DNA from: Zhengitettix transpicula
Taxonomy: Eukaryota; Arthropoda; Insecta; Orthoptera; Tetrigidae
Direction: 5' to 3'
Assembly (NCBI GenBank): GCA_037074705.1
Contig: CM073594.1
Span: 19,193,307-19,257,306, forward strand
DNA: 64,000 nucleotides
Below the pieces are notes generated by a model. It was given only the letters and a program-made list of their open reading frames with translations, did no database searches and was not told where the DNA came from. Position numbers and translations under genes: made by a program. This document shows positions 54,075 through 64,000 of this stretch, piece by piece. The first letter of the stretch is position 1; each line of letters starts with the position of its first letter.

Positions 54075-54609
54075 GTTAAATACGGGGAAAATGTCGTAAA
54101 TTGTAAATTATCAACTAATTTTCTTTCGTTAAAACAAAACATTTACAAGGATTAAATTACAATTTTGTAATATACTGTAAAATACTATTCATTTTGCTGT
54201 GTTTATTCTTTGCGAACTTGACCCACATTTACTCAAATATTAACTTTCTCACTTCAGCAGGGGAACAAATTTGTAAGCCTTGATAATTTAATTGTTCATA
54301 ACTTTCTTTACATAAGAGTGATGTTTAAAATAAGCTGCCATGAAGACTTAAGAATTTCAATAAAGCTGTGACATTTATGTAAAAAGATTCAAGTAAATAA
54401 TAAACGTTTTATATTTAAAAGTTAATTGCTTAAATTCATTTATAAATAATTAACTAATCGCATTAATTGGCCACATCGTGACGGCTTTGTTTATTTCTTT
54501 AAATTGAATACCACATTATTTGGCGACGTGGAGGCATTGTTTGTTTCCTATTACTGTTAGAGGCTCTATTACTATCTTTAACTTGTATGTATACGATATA
54601 TTTGGACAG

Positions 54610-54610
<1 letters not shown>

Positions 54611-54658
<48 letters not shown>
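54611..54658. repeat. TA microsatellite
   Basis: TA run interrupted once by CA. It directly precedes a family B element, whose tail in other copies is also TATA-rich. Confidence 0.9.
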
Positions 54659-55436
54659 CTAGCTGGGTGCCCGGCGTTGCCCGAGATGTCATTTACCTAT
54701 AACCCCCGATATGACTCCAATTTCGGCTGCTTTTGCGCAATTTTTATGTAACGCTACTCGAACCCTAATCATTATAATTAACTCTGAAAAATATTTCTTC
54801 AACGCAAATATCTGCCGTGTTTGAATGTTCCAAATATTGCACCCCGCTACCCCTGCATCTGAGGGGTAAATGCCAATTTTAATGTCGTAACTAAACACAG
54901 TGACTTCCATAACCTTTGATTTGACTCCAATCTCGGTTGTATTCGCGTTATTTTACTGTAAAGCATCTCCACCCCAAACCCGAAGGGTGTCCTTTTCACA
55001 GGGCGTAGGGGATGAAAATTGTATTCAGATAACATTGGTAGAAACACTATCAATATCGTTGATCCCTAAAAATATTTATCCGACTCAAATATCGGCTGTT
55101 TTAGTATGTTTAAATATTTCCACCCCCGCTTCTGGGGGTGGAAGACGCGTCTCACCCCGACAGTGTTTGTTTCCTGGTCGCAAAGATCACGTGTACGAAA
55201 TTTGGTGAAAATTGCTCGACTGGTGTAGATTTGTATTTTATTTAGAAAACGTTTGTATGGGAAATAGAAAAGGGCTGTTTTTAGGGTTTTCCCGGAAATT
55301 ATTCGATTTTTTCTCGCCTTTTAAACCTTCCCTAGACCTCCACGAACATTTCAAGACTAAGATAAGATAAATCCGTTCAGCCGTTCTCGAGTTTTAGTGA
55401 GACTAACGAACAGCAATTCATTTTTATATATATAGA
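54658..55436 (+). mobile_element. Family B repeat, copy 3
   Basis: Same structure and length as copy 2 (780 bp), head ACTAGCTGGGTGCCCGGCGT to tail TTTTTATATATATAGAT. It carries a 102-codon plus frame (54900-55208) that is not recognised. Confidence 0.87.
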
Positions 55437-56219
55437 TATACCAGAACACCCGAAGTTCTTGTTCGTGTACTTGAGAAGGTCCACAAATATTTGGAAGAAG
55501 CGATGTACCCGGTTTTATTTTTAGAGGTCTGTTTTTTGGCCATATTGTTCGTAATAGAGGTGTGAAGACTTTTCGGGAAAATGGGAATTTTCAAGGGTTT
55601 CATGGAAGAACGGAACGACTGTCTCGTCTTACTACAGGAGAACCAGGAACGAGGGGTCGGTAATCGCTGAGAAATGTGTCACGGCAGGGTCTGCGTCGAC
55701 CATTGAGGCCCTTATATGAAAGCTTATATTATATAACAGGCAGCTGTTCGTAATGCAATCGTCGCGGCGCATGTGTTTGGGTCGAGTAGTGCTTTCTCCA
55801 ATCGCGGCGGCGAGGGCGAGAACACGAGCCATCGTGGGAATCTGTGAGTGTGAAGCAGGAGGAGGGGGAGGGGGTGGGGAGTGGAGGGGGAGGCGACGTT
55901 GCCGCGCCGCCAAGGTCACACAGACCCCCTCCCCTCCCCCACTCCTAGCCGGCACAGGCGAAAGCACGTCACAGACAATAACAACAACAGTCGTTATGGA
56001 TCGCGCCGGACAGCATTCCGGGGACAAAACAGACAGGAAACGCACTCGATATCGACGACACGCATTCCTCTCACCTGCACAGGTACTTTCTCCAAACTCT
56101 TCATTTCCTTCAGGCCCGTTTCATTAGGCGTCTCTCATGCGAAGCAACAAGACGAATTAATTTGGGGTGCAACGGCTATTTTTATCAGGCCGTTTCCTTA
56201 GTAAAAAAATGATGATGAG
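55437..56219. other. CpG/GC-rich patch; no gene seen
   Basis: 55745-55990 is GC-rich with G-rich runs and CGACGTTGCCGCGCCGCCAAGGTCA. Open frames on both strands (124-137 codons) look like by-products of low stop frequency. It may be a promoter-like island. Confidence 0.3.
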
Positions 56220-56560
56220 ACTCGTTACCTACGGGCAACGGGCAGGTCCGTCATCATCCCTTCAAGTTGCCTAGCAGATGCACTCTTCTTCTACGACCTG
56301 GAACCATATCCATATGTCGTTCGACCAAGTGGATAATTTCTCCTTGGAATCCAGTTTGCCTTTCTCTGGAAAACTGTATTCAAGTTGGATTTCTACTCAT
56401 TTACGCTTCTTAGAACCTCTTCTTTTATTATCAAATCTTTCAATTCTTCTCCAACACCACATTTCAAAGGTTTCCAGGGGGTATTTACCCCTCCCTCTTT
56501 TGTTAATGTCCACGTTCCTGATCCATGCAAAATCCCTGTTCATGTAGCCTTGTAATTAAA
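56220..56560 (-). mobile_element. Second decayed LINE C-terminal fragment
   Basis: The minus strand reads ETFEMWCWRRIE around 56440-56475, the well-known motif near the end of many animal LINE reverse transcriptases, followed by frameshifted Lys/Glu-rich stretches. It is similar in layout to 5719-6405 and is not intact. Confidence 0.6.
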
Positions 56561-56920
56561 CAATAATCAGTTATCCTCTGTTTCCCATCAGTTCTCGTAG
56601 CCACCAGCATCAATTATTTTCTTTGGCTGTTCCACATCCAGAGATTGCTCCACACTAGTATTTTTGGCAAGTCTTCCGGCGAGGGCTGCGCGCCTTATCC
56701 TGGCTGCTTCTGCGGTTAACACGATATAGCCTGAAGACGTTGGCGAAGAATATGAACGCAGAAACTGTTGCAGTTAAACTTCTTATACAGTGGGGTAATA
56801 CTGACATAACATGTAGAGCACCAATCAGAAACCTCCACGTCAATCTCATAAGTCACGCTTTAATCTCTCCTGCAGACAATTTATTAAAAACAGAACGTTT
56901 CTGACCAATGAAGTTGATAT

Positions 56921-57007
56921 CCCCCCCTTTAAAATCCCTTCCTATGCTATTAAAGGGGAGTTGCCACCACGGGGATTACCCTCATGTAGCCTGTTACTCT
57001 GAAAAAA
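56921..57007 (+). mobile_element. Family A retroposon, 3' end
   Basis: CCCTTTAAAATCCCTTCCTA, TGCTATTAAAGGGGAGTTGC and CCTCATGTAGCCTGTTACTC, then an A-rich tail. 5'-truncated. Confidence 0.85.
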
Positions 57008-59397
57008 TATTATGATGAACTACTTCATACTAGACGGAACAAATACTTATTAATAAATAATGAAATATATCTGACTATTTAAGAATAAATTATAAATAAA
57101 ACACAGCCTTTTAAAGTCAAAAATGATATAATACAACGTTTCTACGCTATTTGCGACCTTTTTAAGTACATGAACGTCGCAGTGAGGCTCTCGTCGGACG
57201 TTTGGCCATAAGAAACGCAAAACGACGGATTTTATGAAACTATTTCATAAAACTCGTTGTCTGGGGAAGTGAAAAAGAACCTGCTGCCTTCAAGTTGTTA
57301 CTCATGCAGATCGCACGTTGAATATGTATTAAGTTGAACGCTTGTATAATCAGACCGTACAATACACAAAAAAATAGTGCAAGAAATTCTGCTTTTAGTC
57401 AACCTACACTTTATGAAATATCCCGTTTATAAATAAGTGAAAGGAACATTTTCTGTGATGGCCGAACAAGTGTAAAAGCAACGATATGATTTTCCTCGCT
57501 TGCGAAGGGAACCGTGTTACCTGGAGCCAGGTGTGAAGGGTTGTCGGCGTCTGACAATATTGTCCTTCCATCAGTTTAACGTTCGATAAGAACTATTTGG
57601 ATGGAACACATTCCCGGAGAGAAATATAAGTATAAACAAGGGCGAGGCGGAGGGTGTGAAGAAGCGATAGCAGACGTCGCACGTCTCGGGAGAGATGCAA
57701 CTATTAGATTTGGCACCCTGCGTTATCTTGAGGCGAATTCACCTGCGACGTGGCAACAGGGCAGGGAAAATATTTGCCCAGCTCTCTAACAGCGTTCCGC
57801 TCAAACATTGTTTGGCGGCTTATCGGGCCGATAGCCCCAACATGCCCTCTACCTAGCTCTCCTTCACAATTCCTTCGGATGCAACATCCACCAGAAAGTC
57901 TTCCCGGCTACGGAAACTCACGAAACAGACCGATAAAATAATACCGCTGACCCGAGCACGACCTCGAGTACGGAATTTCTTCAATAAACACGTTTTGCTC
58001 ACAACATCATTCCTTCCTAATCTCATGACTCTATCTAAGAGACTTTCAAATAATAACCCAAGAAAGCACATTAACGTGGCATCCGCAACACAAAATTCCA
58101 GCGAGCCTCTTTTTCAAACATTTATTTATTCCTTTGTTTGTTCCCCCACGTTGTTATATCATGTGCTGACACCTTCAAAAACTTTCAGGGTAGAAACAGG
58201 TTATGGGCCCCGATCCGTGAGTAATTCTTCTTCGGTGTGATCTTTTTCATGCGTCCTTTTCTTGCATTAATAATATAATGAATTTTAGTAATTAAGGACG
58301 TTAACCGAATTCTACCCCAAGATTAGTGAAGTCTTACTGTTAATAACATTGTTAAAGGGCAACATTTGCAGTCTTTGTAATTAAATGTTTGATATATTAT
58401 TTAATTATAAACACTTGTTGACTCAACCGATTCAATTCCAGAGTGCTTGATCCGTTCCGACTCTCACGCTCTTTAAGTGAGTGACAATTCAGTTGGGATC
58501 AGAAGAGCGCGAGCGGTTGCACCACTCTTTTGGGACTGTCCGCTCTGTTCCGCCGAGTCAAAGTTCGCTCACTACTTGAATCAGTTCTCGATCATCTCTA
58601 GTTACAGCACGTGGGGGCGTCATAGTTGTGAAGAAGGTGACGACGACAGCGTTAGGAGCGGAACATCTGCTCATTGAGGAGACCTCAAGTGTTTCTCCCG
58701 CCTTTGTCCCGTGCCAGGACACACTTTCAACCTTTTTGAGTGGACGCAGGACAAAACCCCGCCGTTATAGTCAGGTGGAGAAATTACGGCGTTCACGCAG
58801 ATGCCACGTTTCTATCGTCCTATGTGACTTTGTGACCGTCCCTTTTGTCCAGTTCCCTCCTTGGTTCCCTAATTTCTTTCAGGTCTACCATGAAACCCAC
58901 AGAGTGAACGCGACTGGAAAGCGATATATTATATATTTTAGACATTTAACTTCCTGTTCTGGACGAATAACCTCAAAAAGAATAGAGAATGAGCTACAAT
59001 ATTTCGGACGTGTGTAGGGCGTAATCTGGAATCATCCAGATCAAAATATTTTATTTAAGGTTAATCAGGTTTAATATTTTTTTATATTATTTTTCTTATT
59101 TAGTATTTCAAATATTGATGGACCACATTTTTATCACTGTTTCTGCTTCTCAGTGGTAACTATAACCAAATTCAGATTAGTTGCAGTTAACCCTATCTAC
59201 AATTCAATACTCGAGTCGTGTGTTTTCGGGTTGGCGATCGGGTAGGCTCGGGTTCGCGTAATATTATATACGTTTTGAACACTCAAGCGTTGGTCTGTAC
59301 AATGCAATAAGATTAATAGTTTCAAAGTTGTTTATTACTTAATATTGATAATTTGTAAAATGAGATATTTGCAGTTGAAACCTGAGTTGCCTTTATT
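57008..59397. other. No gene seen
   Basis: Unique sequence. 57120-57180 contains ATACAACGTTTCTACGC with a loosely complementary partner, a decayed hairpin module. 58470-58900 is GC-elevated with no recognised coding signal. Confidence 0.5.
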
Positions 59398-59905
59398 AAA
59401 TCTTATTCTTATAAATAAAAATGAGTGTATGTGTGTATGTATGTATGTATGTATGTTCCTTATAGAAATCTACACCCGTTAAGCAAATTTCACCAAATTT
59501 CGTACACGTGTTCTTTGCGACCAGGAGAAGGTCACTGTTGGGGTGAGACACGTCTACAACCCCCAGAAGCAGGGGTGGAAAATTTCATACACGCTTAAAA
59601 GGCCGATATTAGAGCGGAATAAATATTTTTTTGTGTCAAAGAGATTAATAGTGTTTGTAACGATGTAATGTGTGTATAATTTCAACCGTTAACCGCATGA
59701 GAATGGAGCTCCCTTAGCGGTGGGGGTGGAGATGCTTTACAGGAAAATAACGCGAATACAACCGAGATTGGAGTCAAATCCAACGTTATGGGTGTCACTG
59801 AGTTTACTTATGACACTCAACTTGGCATTTAACCCCCAGGGGCAGAAGTGGGCGGGGTGGAAATTTTGGAACATTCAAACATGACAGATATATGCGTTAC
59901 AATAT
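59398..59905 (-). mobile_element. Family B repeat, copy 4 (diverged)
   Basis: Minus-oriented. The TGTA run at 59428-59456 is the complement of the CATA tail, followed by CACCAAATTTCGTACACGTG, TTCTTTGCGACCAGGAG and CCCCAGAAGCAGGGGTGG. It ends before the head. Closest to copy 1, which has the same tail type. Confidence 0.8.
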
Positions 59906-59979
59906 ATTTTAGAGTTTTCACACTACTTGCAACGGCGCTCACGTACACAAGTGATTTATTTAAAAGTATTATAATAGTT

Positions 59980-60254
59980 AAATGTGATAAAAAACAGCCT
60001 AATAGCCAGAAAAAAAAATTATTATCAAATTTAAAACATTATATTTGAGAAAAACAACGTCTATTCCCTAATTGGGACCTCTTCGATTATTATTATGATT
60101 GTTAATATTGATGCCAGGCCTGAGAAATATTACATCTACCTCAACATCATTGATATAATAACTGAATTTGTAATTAGGAATGAAATGTGATTGTCAAATA
60201 AAATGTTTTAAATTTTATAATAATTTTTTTATGACTATAAGGTTTGTCACATTT
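59980..60254. mobile_element. Foldback element FB4 (about 275 bp)
   Basis: The left arm AAATGTGATAAAAAACAGCC, AAAAAAAAATTATTATCAAA, TTTAAAACATTATATTTGA is mirrored by TCAAATAAAATGTTTTAAAT, AATAATTTTTTTATGACTAT and GTCACATTT. The interior ACAACGTCTATTCCCTAATT, GGGACCTCTTCG is a decayed hairpin module (stem TCCC/GGGA). Confidence 0.78.
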
Positions 60255-61131
60255 ATTTATTTAAAATATATGTCAGATTATTATAACCGTGAACAATTCT
60301 TGTGAATTAACAAATGTATCTACCATTAAACTACGATAACCACCGACTGGTATGTGGATTGCTACTTTTACTAGGAATTAATCTTATAGATGCTTAAGCC
60401 ACGCATTTTGTTATTATACTGCTTCATTATTAAGTTTTATTTAAGTATATAATGATAAAATTTATTTTAGTGTTTTCAGTTTCTAAGACGCTTAGATTTA
60501 GCTGATTTATGTGACCTTATTCTGATTGAATTCTCTCCAAAGAAAAAGAATTCCCGCTGTCAGCTTGCAAGGTCTCCTCCCCCACACACAAAGTGCGCGC
60601 CTCAATTCGATTCTGCGGCAACGGCGTCCTTGTTACGGGCGAGAGTGCAACGTCTCTGCCGAATTCGTTTCCAGGTGAAAATGATGGACCACATCCTGGT
60701 GTGACGTCACCGTCTGCGGCATTCGCGACTTCCGGAACTGAGAAAGAGCTGATTCAACGAGCCGCAGGTTTCCCCTCGGCAGCATTTGTGCAATCGAGGA
60801 ACCAGGACAGGACTACGCAGGTTCGACCATTCACACACGTGACTGTCGAAGACCGATGAGGAGCTCGAGAAGCGTAGATGTCAGTGAAATAATATGCCTA
60901 AATTACCCTAAACTTTTACGCATCCATAACTATCTAGCAACCTTCGTGAAAGGTGTTTATTACATAATTTGATAATAAATTTGAACTCCTCAGTTGTATC
61001 TCGAACTTACAGTCAGGGAATACGCGTAGAATGAAATATGTGGATATCCCAAAAGTACCTCTGGGTCCTAATCAGTTATTTATTTTGTTAATAAATCAGT
61101 TAATGACCTTTTACGCAAACTTTATTTTTTA
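60255..61131. other. No gene seen
   Basis: AT-rich except 60560-60860, which is GC-elevated, contains TGACGTCA at 60702, and is open for 88 codons in one plus frame without recognised homology. Confidence 0.45.
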
Positions 61132-61893
61132 CTAGCCGGGTGCCCGGCGTTGCTCGTGTACTTATTTATATAAACTCGCAAAAGTATTTAATTGAATACT
61201 TAAATATATTCCTTGAGTATTTCAGGATATAATCGTCACTCACTCTTCATACATTACGAAATATTACATTGATGAAATTGTTAGCTAGACTCACAACTAA
61301 TACAGCACGAAAATTAACTTACATTTTCCCCCAAGGATGGTAAAGTAATTCGTATTATTCTTTATTATCATTCGATGGAATATTGCTGTATAAAATTAAA
61401 CTTTATATTTAAAGAAAATATTTCTGCTTTATTTAATTCCTAATAAAGGAGATATTTCCTTTGTTCGTTGCGTAGTAACGTCTTTCTCTCGCGTGACGTC
61501 ATTGTCTCTTGGCGCGCAGTAATTTAATATTTAATGATCACGGTTTTTAATTATAATTCTTTCCACATGTATAATTTATATTAAATAAAAATATTTTTGC
61601 TTTATTTCATTACGAAATACAGAACTATATTTTTATGCTGCGTCAATGTTTTGCCAATGACGTCACCGTCTCTTGGCGCGCAGTAATTTAGCACTAATTC
61701 GTAACTTATTTCAATTATAATTATTTCCACGTTTATTCTACGGGTTTCTCACCCTCACAGTACCGGTTCTAGATTTTGGCAGAATACGTATACCAATTTT
61801 TGTTGCATTCTGTCCACGCGATAAAATTTGTATAAAGAACAACGTAAATACATACATACATACAAATATACATCCTTTTTTATTATATAGAAG
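61132..61893 (+). mobile_element. Family C repeat, copy 2 (with internal duplication)
   Basis: Starts ACTAGCCGGGTGCCCGGCGT and ends with a CATA run and CATCCTTTTTTATTATATAGA. It matches the inverted copy at 40530-41126 throughout, but has an extra stretch of about 190 bp (61560-61740) that repeats the TGACGTCA / TCTCTTGGCGCGCAGTAATT block, so two such blocks are present (61494 and 61658). Confidence 0.87.
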
Positions 61894-61908
61894 ATTGATA
61901 GCGTTACG

Positions 61909-61939
61909 ACGTTTCGATACGTGTTCGTACCTTCTTCAG
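61909..61939 (-). other. Hairpin module (hammerhead-like), best-paired copy
   Basis: The minus strand reads CTGAAGA, A, GGTACG, loop AACA, CGTATC, GAAACGTC. The stem has six pairs including one G-U. The flanking bases GTAATAC before and GTAACGC after the module could form three pairs of a further helix. Confidence 0.5.
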
Positions 61940-61946
61940 GTATTAC

Positions 61947-63968
61947 CCTAAAGAGGGGAGATATTTACAAAGGACGAATAGAGGGACTAATTACACAAAG
62001 TAAACAAAGGCAAATTAGTCCATGTATTAATCATTTGTAAATATCTATATAGAATATAATTTTTTTTTACTTATTTTGTTATTAAAAAACTCAATTTAAC
62101 TTATGTTTTTATGTTTACAACGTGCTAAAGATGATTAAATTTTATTTTTTTTATGGGCTGTAACTCCAAAATAACAATTCTGTATTAAATATGGGTTTAC
62201 TACCACCAATTTACTAAATTAAACAGGTAATTTTTATATACATAGTTTTGCGACACTGTCTACTATGATTTCTATATTAAACTTCAATTTTATGTTGTAA
62301 TAATATCCAATTAATAACAAAACATTAGAACCAATTACGACATGATTTATCCGGCCTTCACGTGCTTGCATGCCTTCGCGTCTCTGTGTCACTTGTAAAT
62401 TGGCTGTGTCCTCTTAGTACCTTTCAGTTCCATCATATATTAGTTCATAACAGAAAATTTGTTTTTTTTTCCCCACTGCCGTTTCACCTGTATTGTCGTC
62501 AACTGAGTTTGTCCAAGGCTGAAATGATTTTTCATGGCTCCGTCAACGTAACTCAATCGCTCTATGCAGAATCGCGCAAGCTGCGAGGTTTTTGGGGAAA
62601 TACGAACTATTAGTAGAGTCATTATGAACTTGCAAAACCTTAGAGTGGTGGAAGGAACTATCTGTAAAACTTTTTTTTTCTAAGAAGTACCATCTATAAT
62701 GTCTCATGAAACTGTTTAAAGATGTAAGCAAGATAGATGCCGCGTTTTCTCTCAGTGAGGGGAGGGGGGGGGGATGAAAGCAATCGTATGGTCGATTCCG
62801 TGGCTGGGTTTGCGATTCTTCGTCCGTGTATAACGACAGTTGTGACATAAAACAAGTTTCATTCGATACAGTGCGTTTCGACAGCGCCGAGCCTGCTCCG
62901 AACTGTTGAAGATTTGGACCCCTGTGAATTTTTTCTATTTCATAACCTGAAAAAAAATTGTACCACGGGAAAAAAAATTCAAGTCTAACGAGATCATTCT
63001 TGGAACATTTGAGAACTTTCCAAAAATTTGTTTTATCGACGACCAGGAGTAGGAGAAATGCTGGACGAAGCGAATAAAGATGAAAGGAGATTATGTCGAG
63101 AAGGGAAAAAACTCAAGATAATATTATTTAGATTGTTTTTAATGTATTTAAGGGAACAGGAACAGTCTAGAGAATACCAAAGACAGCACAGGTAGATTCT
63201 ACGTAGTAGACGACAGCTTGTAGGATTTGTTTTGTCGCTGTCAGCAGCATTCTGCACGAAAACTGAGCCGTGGCTTGTAATCTTGTCCAGTGCTATCCCG
63301 TAAGTCGGATATCGCGCGTTAATGGTAGCAAGCGTTTCCTATAACGCCCAGGAAACAGGAGCGCTGGTCCCACGCCACGCCACTGGCACGGCGCTGCGCT
63401 GCACTGGTACGGCTTCGGAACCTGAGACGACTGACTGACCACCACCACGCCACGGACACGGCTTTCGTGAGTGACAAACTAGGTGCTGGAAACGAAACAG
63501 ATGTTCCCACGAGAACAACGCACGTTGATGTCACCAGTTCCTGTGTGGGCTCCAATTGGTTTACTCTTACCGAGAACGAAACAGAAACTCTGCAATTGTC
63601 GCCATGACACCCCGTGGCCTCTGGACTGGAATCTCTTCGCGCGCTTATCTGACAAACGTTCTCACGAATTTGTCGGCGTTACGTAAAATAACTGCATCAC
63701 GAGAAACGATAAAATTATAAACACATAATTTTCGGCCAATAAAACATAGTATCTATTAAATATCAGAAGAAAAAATCCATCAATAATATCAGTTTAGTTT
63801 CTCTCAGTTATGCATAATCAGGAAAGTAAACCATAACCAGTAGTAAAGTCATTATAAAAGATGGCGCAGCTTGTAATAGTACAAGTTTCCCAAGTTAGAA
63901 GAAATTATCCATATGTTGTCATTGCACTATTTATTAAGAGCATATATTATAATTATTTATAATAAGAC
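61947..63968. other. No gene seen
   Basis: AT-rich unique sequence with a G-run near 62765-62773 and a GC-rich patch at 63350-63560. No coding, repeat or RNA gene signal was recognised. Confidence 0.5.
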
Positions 63969-64000
63969 AGCCAGAGAGAGACAGACAGAGAGAGACAGCC
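63969..64000. repeat. GA/CA microsatellite at window end
   Basis: AGACAGCCAGAGAGAGACAG type units run off the right edge. Confidence 0.8.

Noticed and set aside
55632..56127. Frames of 124-137 codons in a GC-rich patch
   Set aside because: Low stop frequency in GC-rich DNA explains them. Pro/Gly runs come from G- and C-runs.

Overview
The window looks like nuclear DNA of an insect with a large, repeat-rich, AT-rich genome. The evidence is one intron-containing conserved animal gene with GT-AG introns, many retroposon and foldback repeats, and microsatellites. The repeat style (tRNA-derived SINEs, jockey-like LINE remnants, ACGTTTC-centred foldbacks) suggests a polyneopteran such as a cockroach, termite or stick insect. 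That order-level placement is a guess. I see no prokaryotic genes, operons or CRISPR arrays.

Region 1 (1 to about 18.1 kb, minus strand) holds ten consecutive coding exons of one gene of the ZSWIM4/5/6 family (SWIM zinc-finger proteins). The exons are 18004-18112, 8182-8309, 4274-4417, 4042-4190, 3499-3804, 3268-3413, 3055-3194, 2076-2438, 997-1163 and 124-368. All nine introns are GT-AG, reading phase is kept across every junction, and together the exons encode about 631 residues. The N-terminal exon(s) were not found, and the C-terminal exons lie past the left edge. The spacing is uneven: the last eight exons are packed into 4.3 kb, while the introns before them are 3.8 kb and 9.7 kb. If the missing first exon lies to the right of the window, most of the window is one first intron of more than 45 kb.

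Region 2 (about 18.1 to 64 kb) has no confident protein-coding gene. It holds: (a) a 'GGGCAACAGGCTACATG' retroposon family (family A) in at least eleven full or partial copies, several head-to-tail, plus a diverged relative in a young 333-bp tandem array; (b) two non-coding families (B and C) sharing a GGGTGCCCGGCGTTGC head and a CATA or TATATAGA tail; (c) five foldback elements with AT-rich inverted arms, most of them built around an ACGTTTC hairpin; (d) one clean 5'-truncated jockey-like LINE with a 13-bp target duplication and two decayed LINE C-terminal fragments (one of them in the gene's 3.8-kb intron); (e) tRNA-derived SINE heads, a roughly 117-bp satellite, a 370-bp-offset duplication and several microsatellites.

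The most interesting signal is a short hairpin module, CTGANGA-N-[stem]-GAAACGTY. It recurs in at least ten places, mostly pointing outward from foldback centres. The stem sequences differ between copies yet still pair, and the module resembles a hammerhead ribozyme core with one extra base. An 11-fold or so excess of the palindrome TGACGTCA, several GC-elevated islands and the tandem habit of family A are secondary observations.
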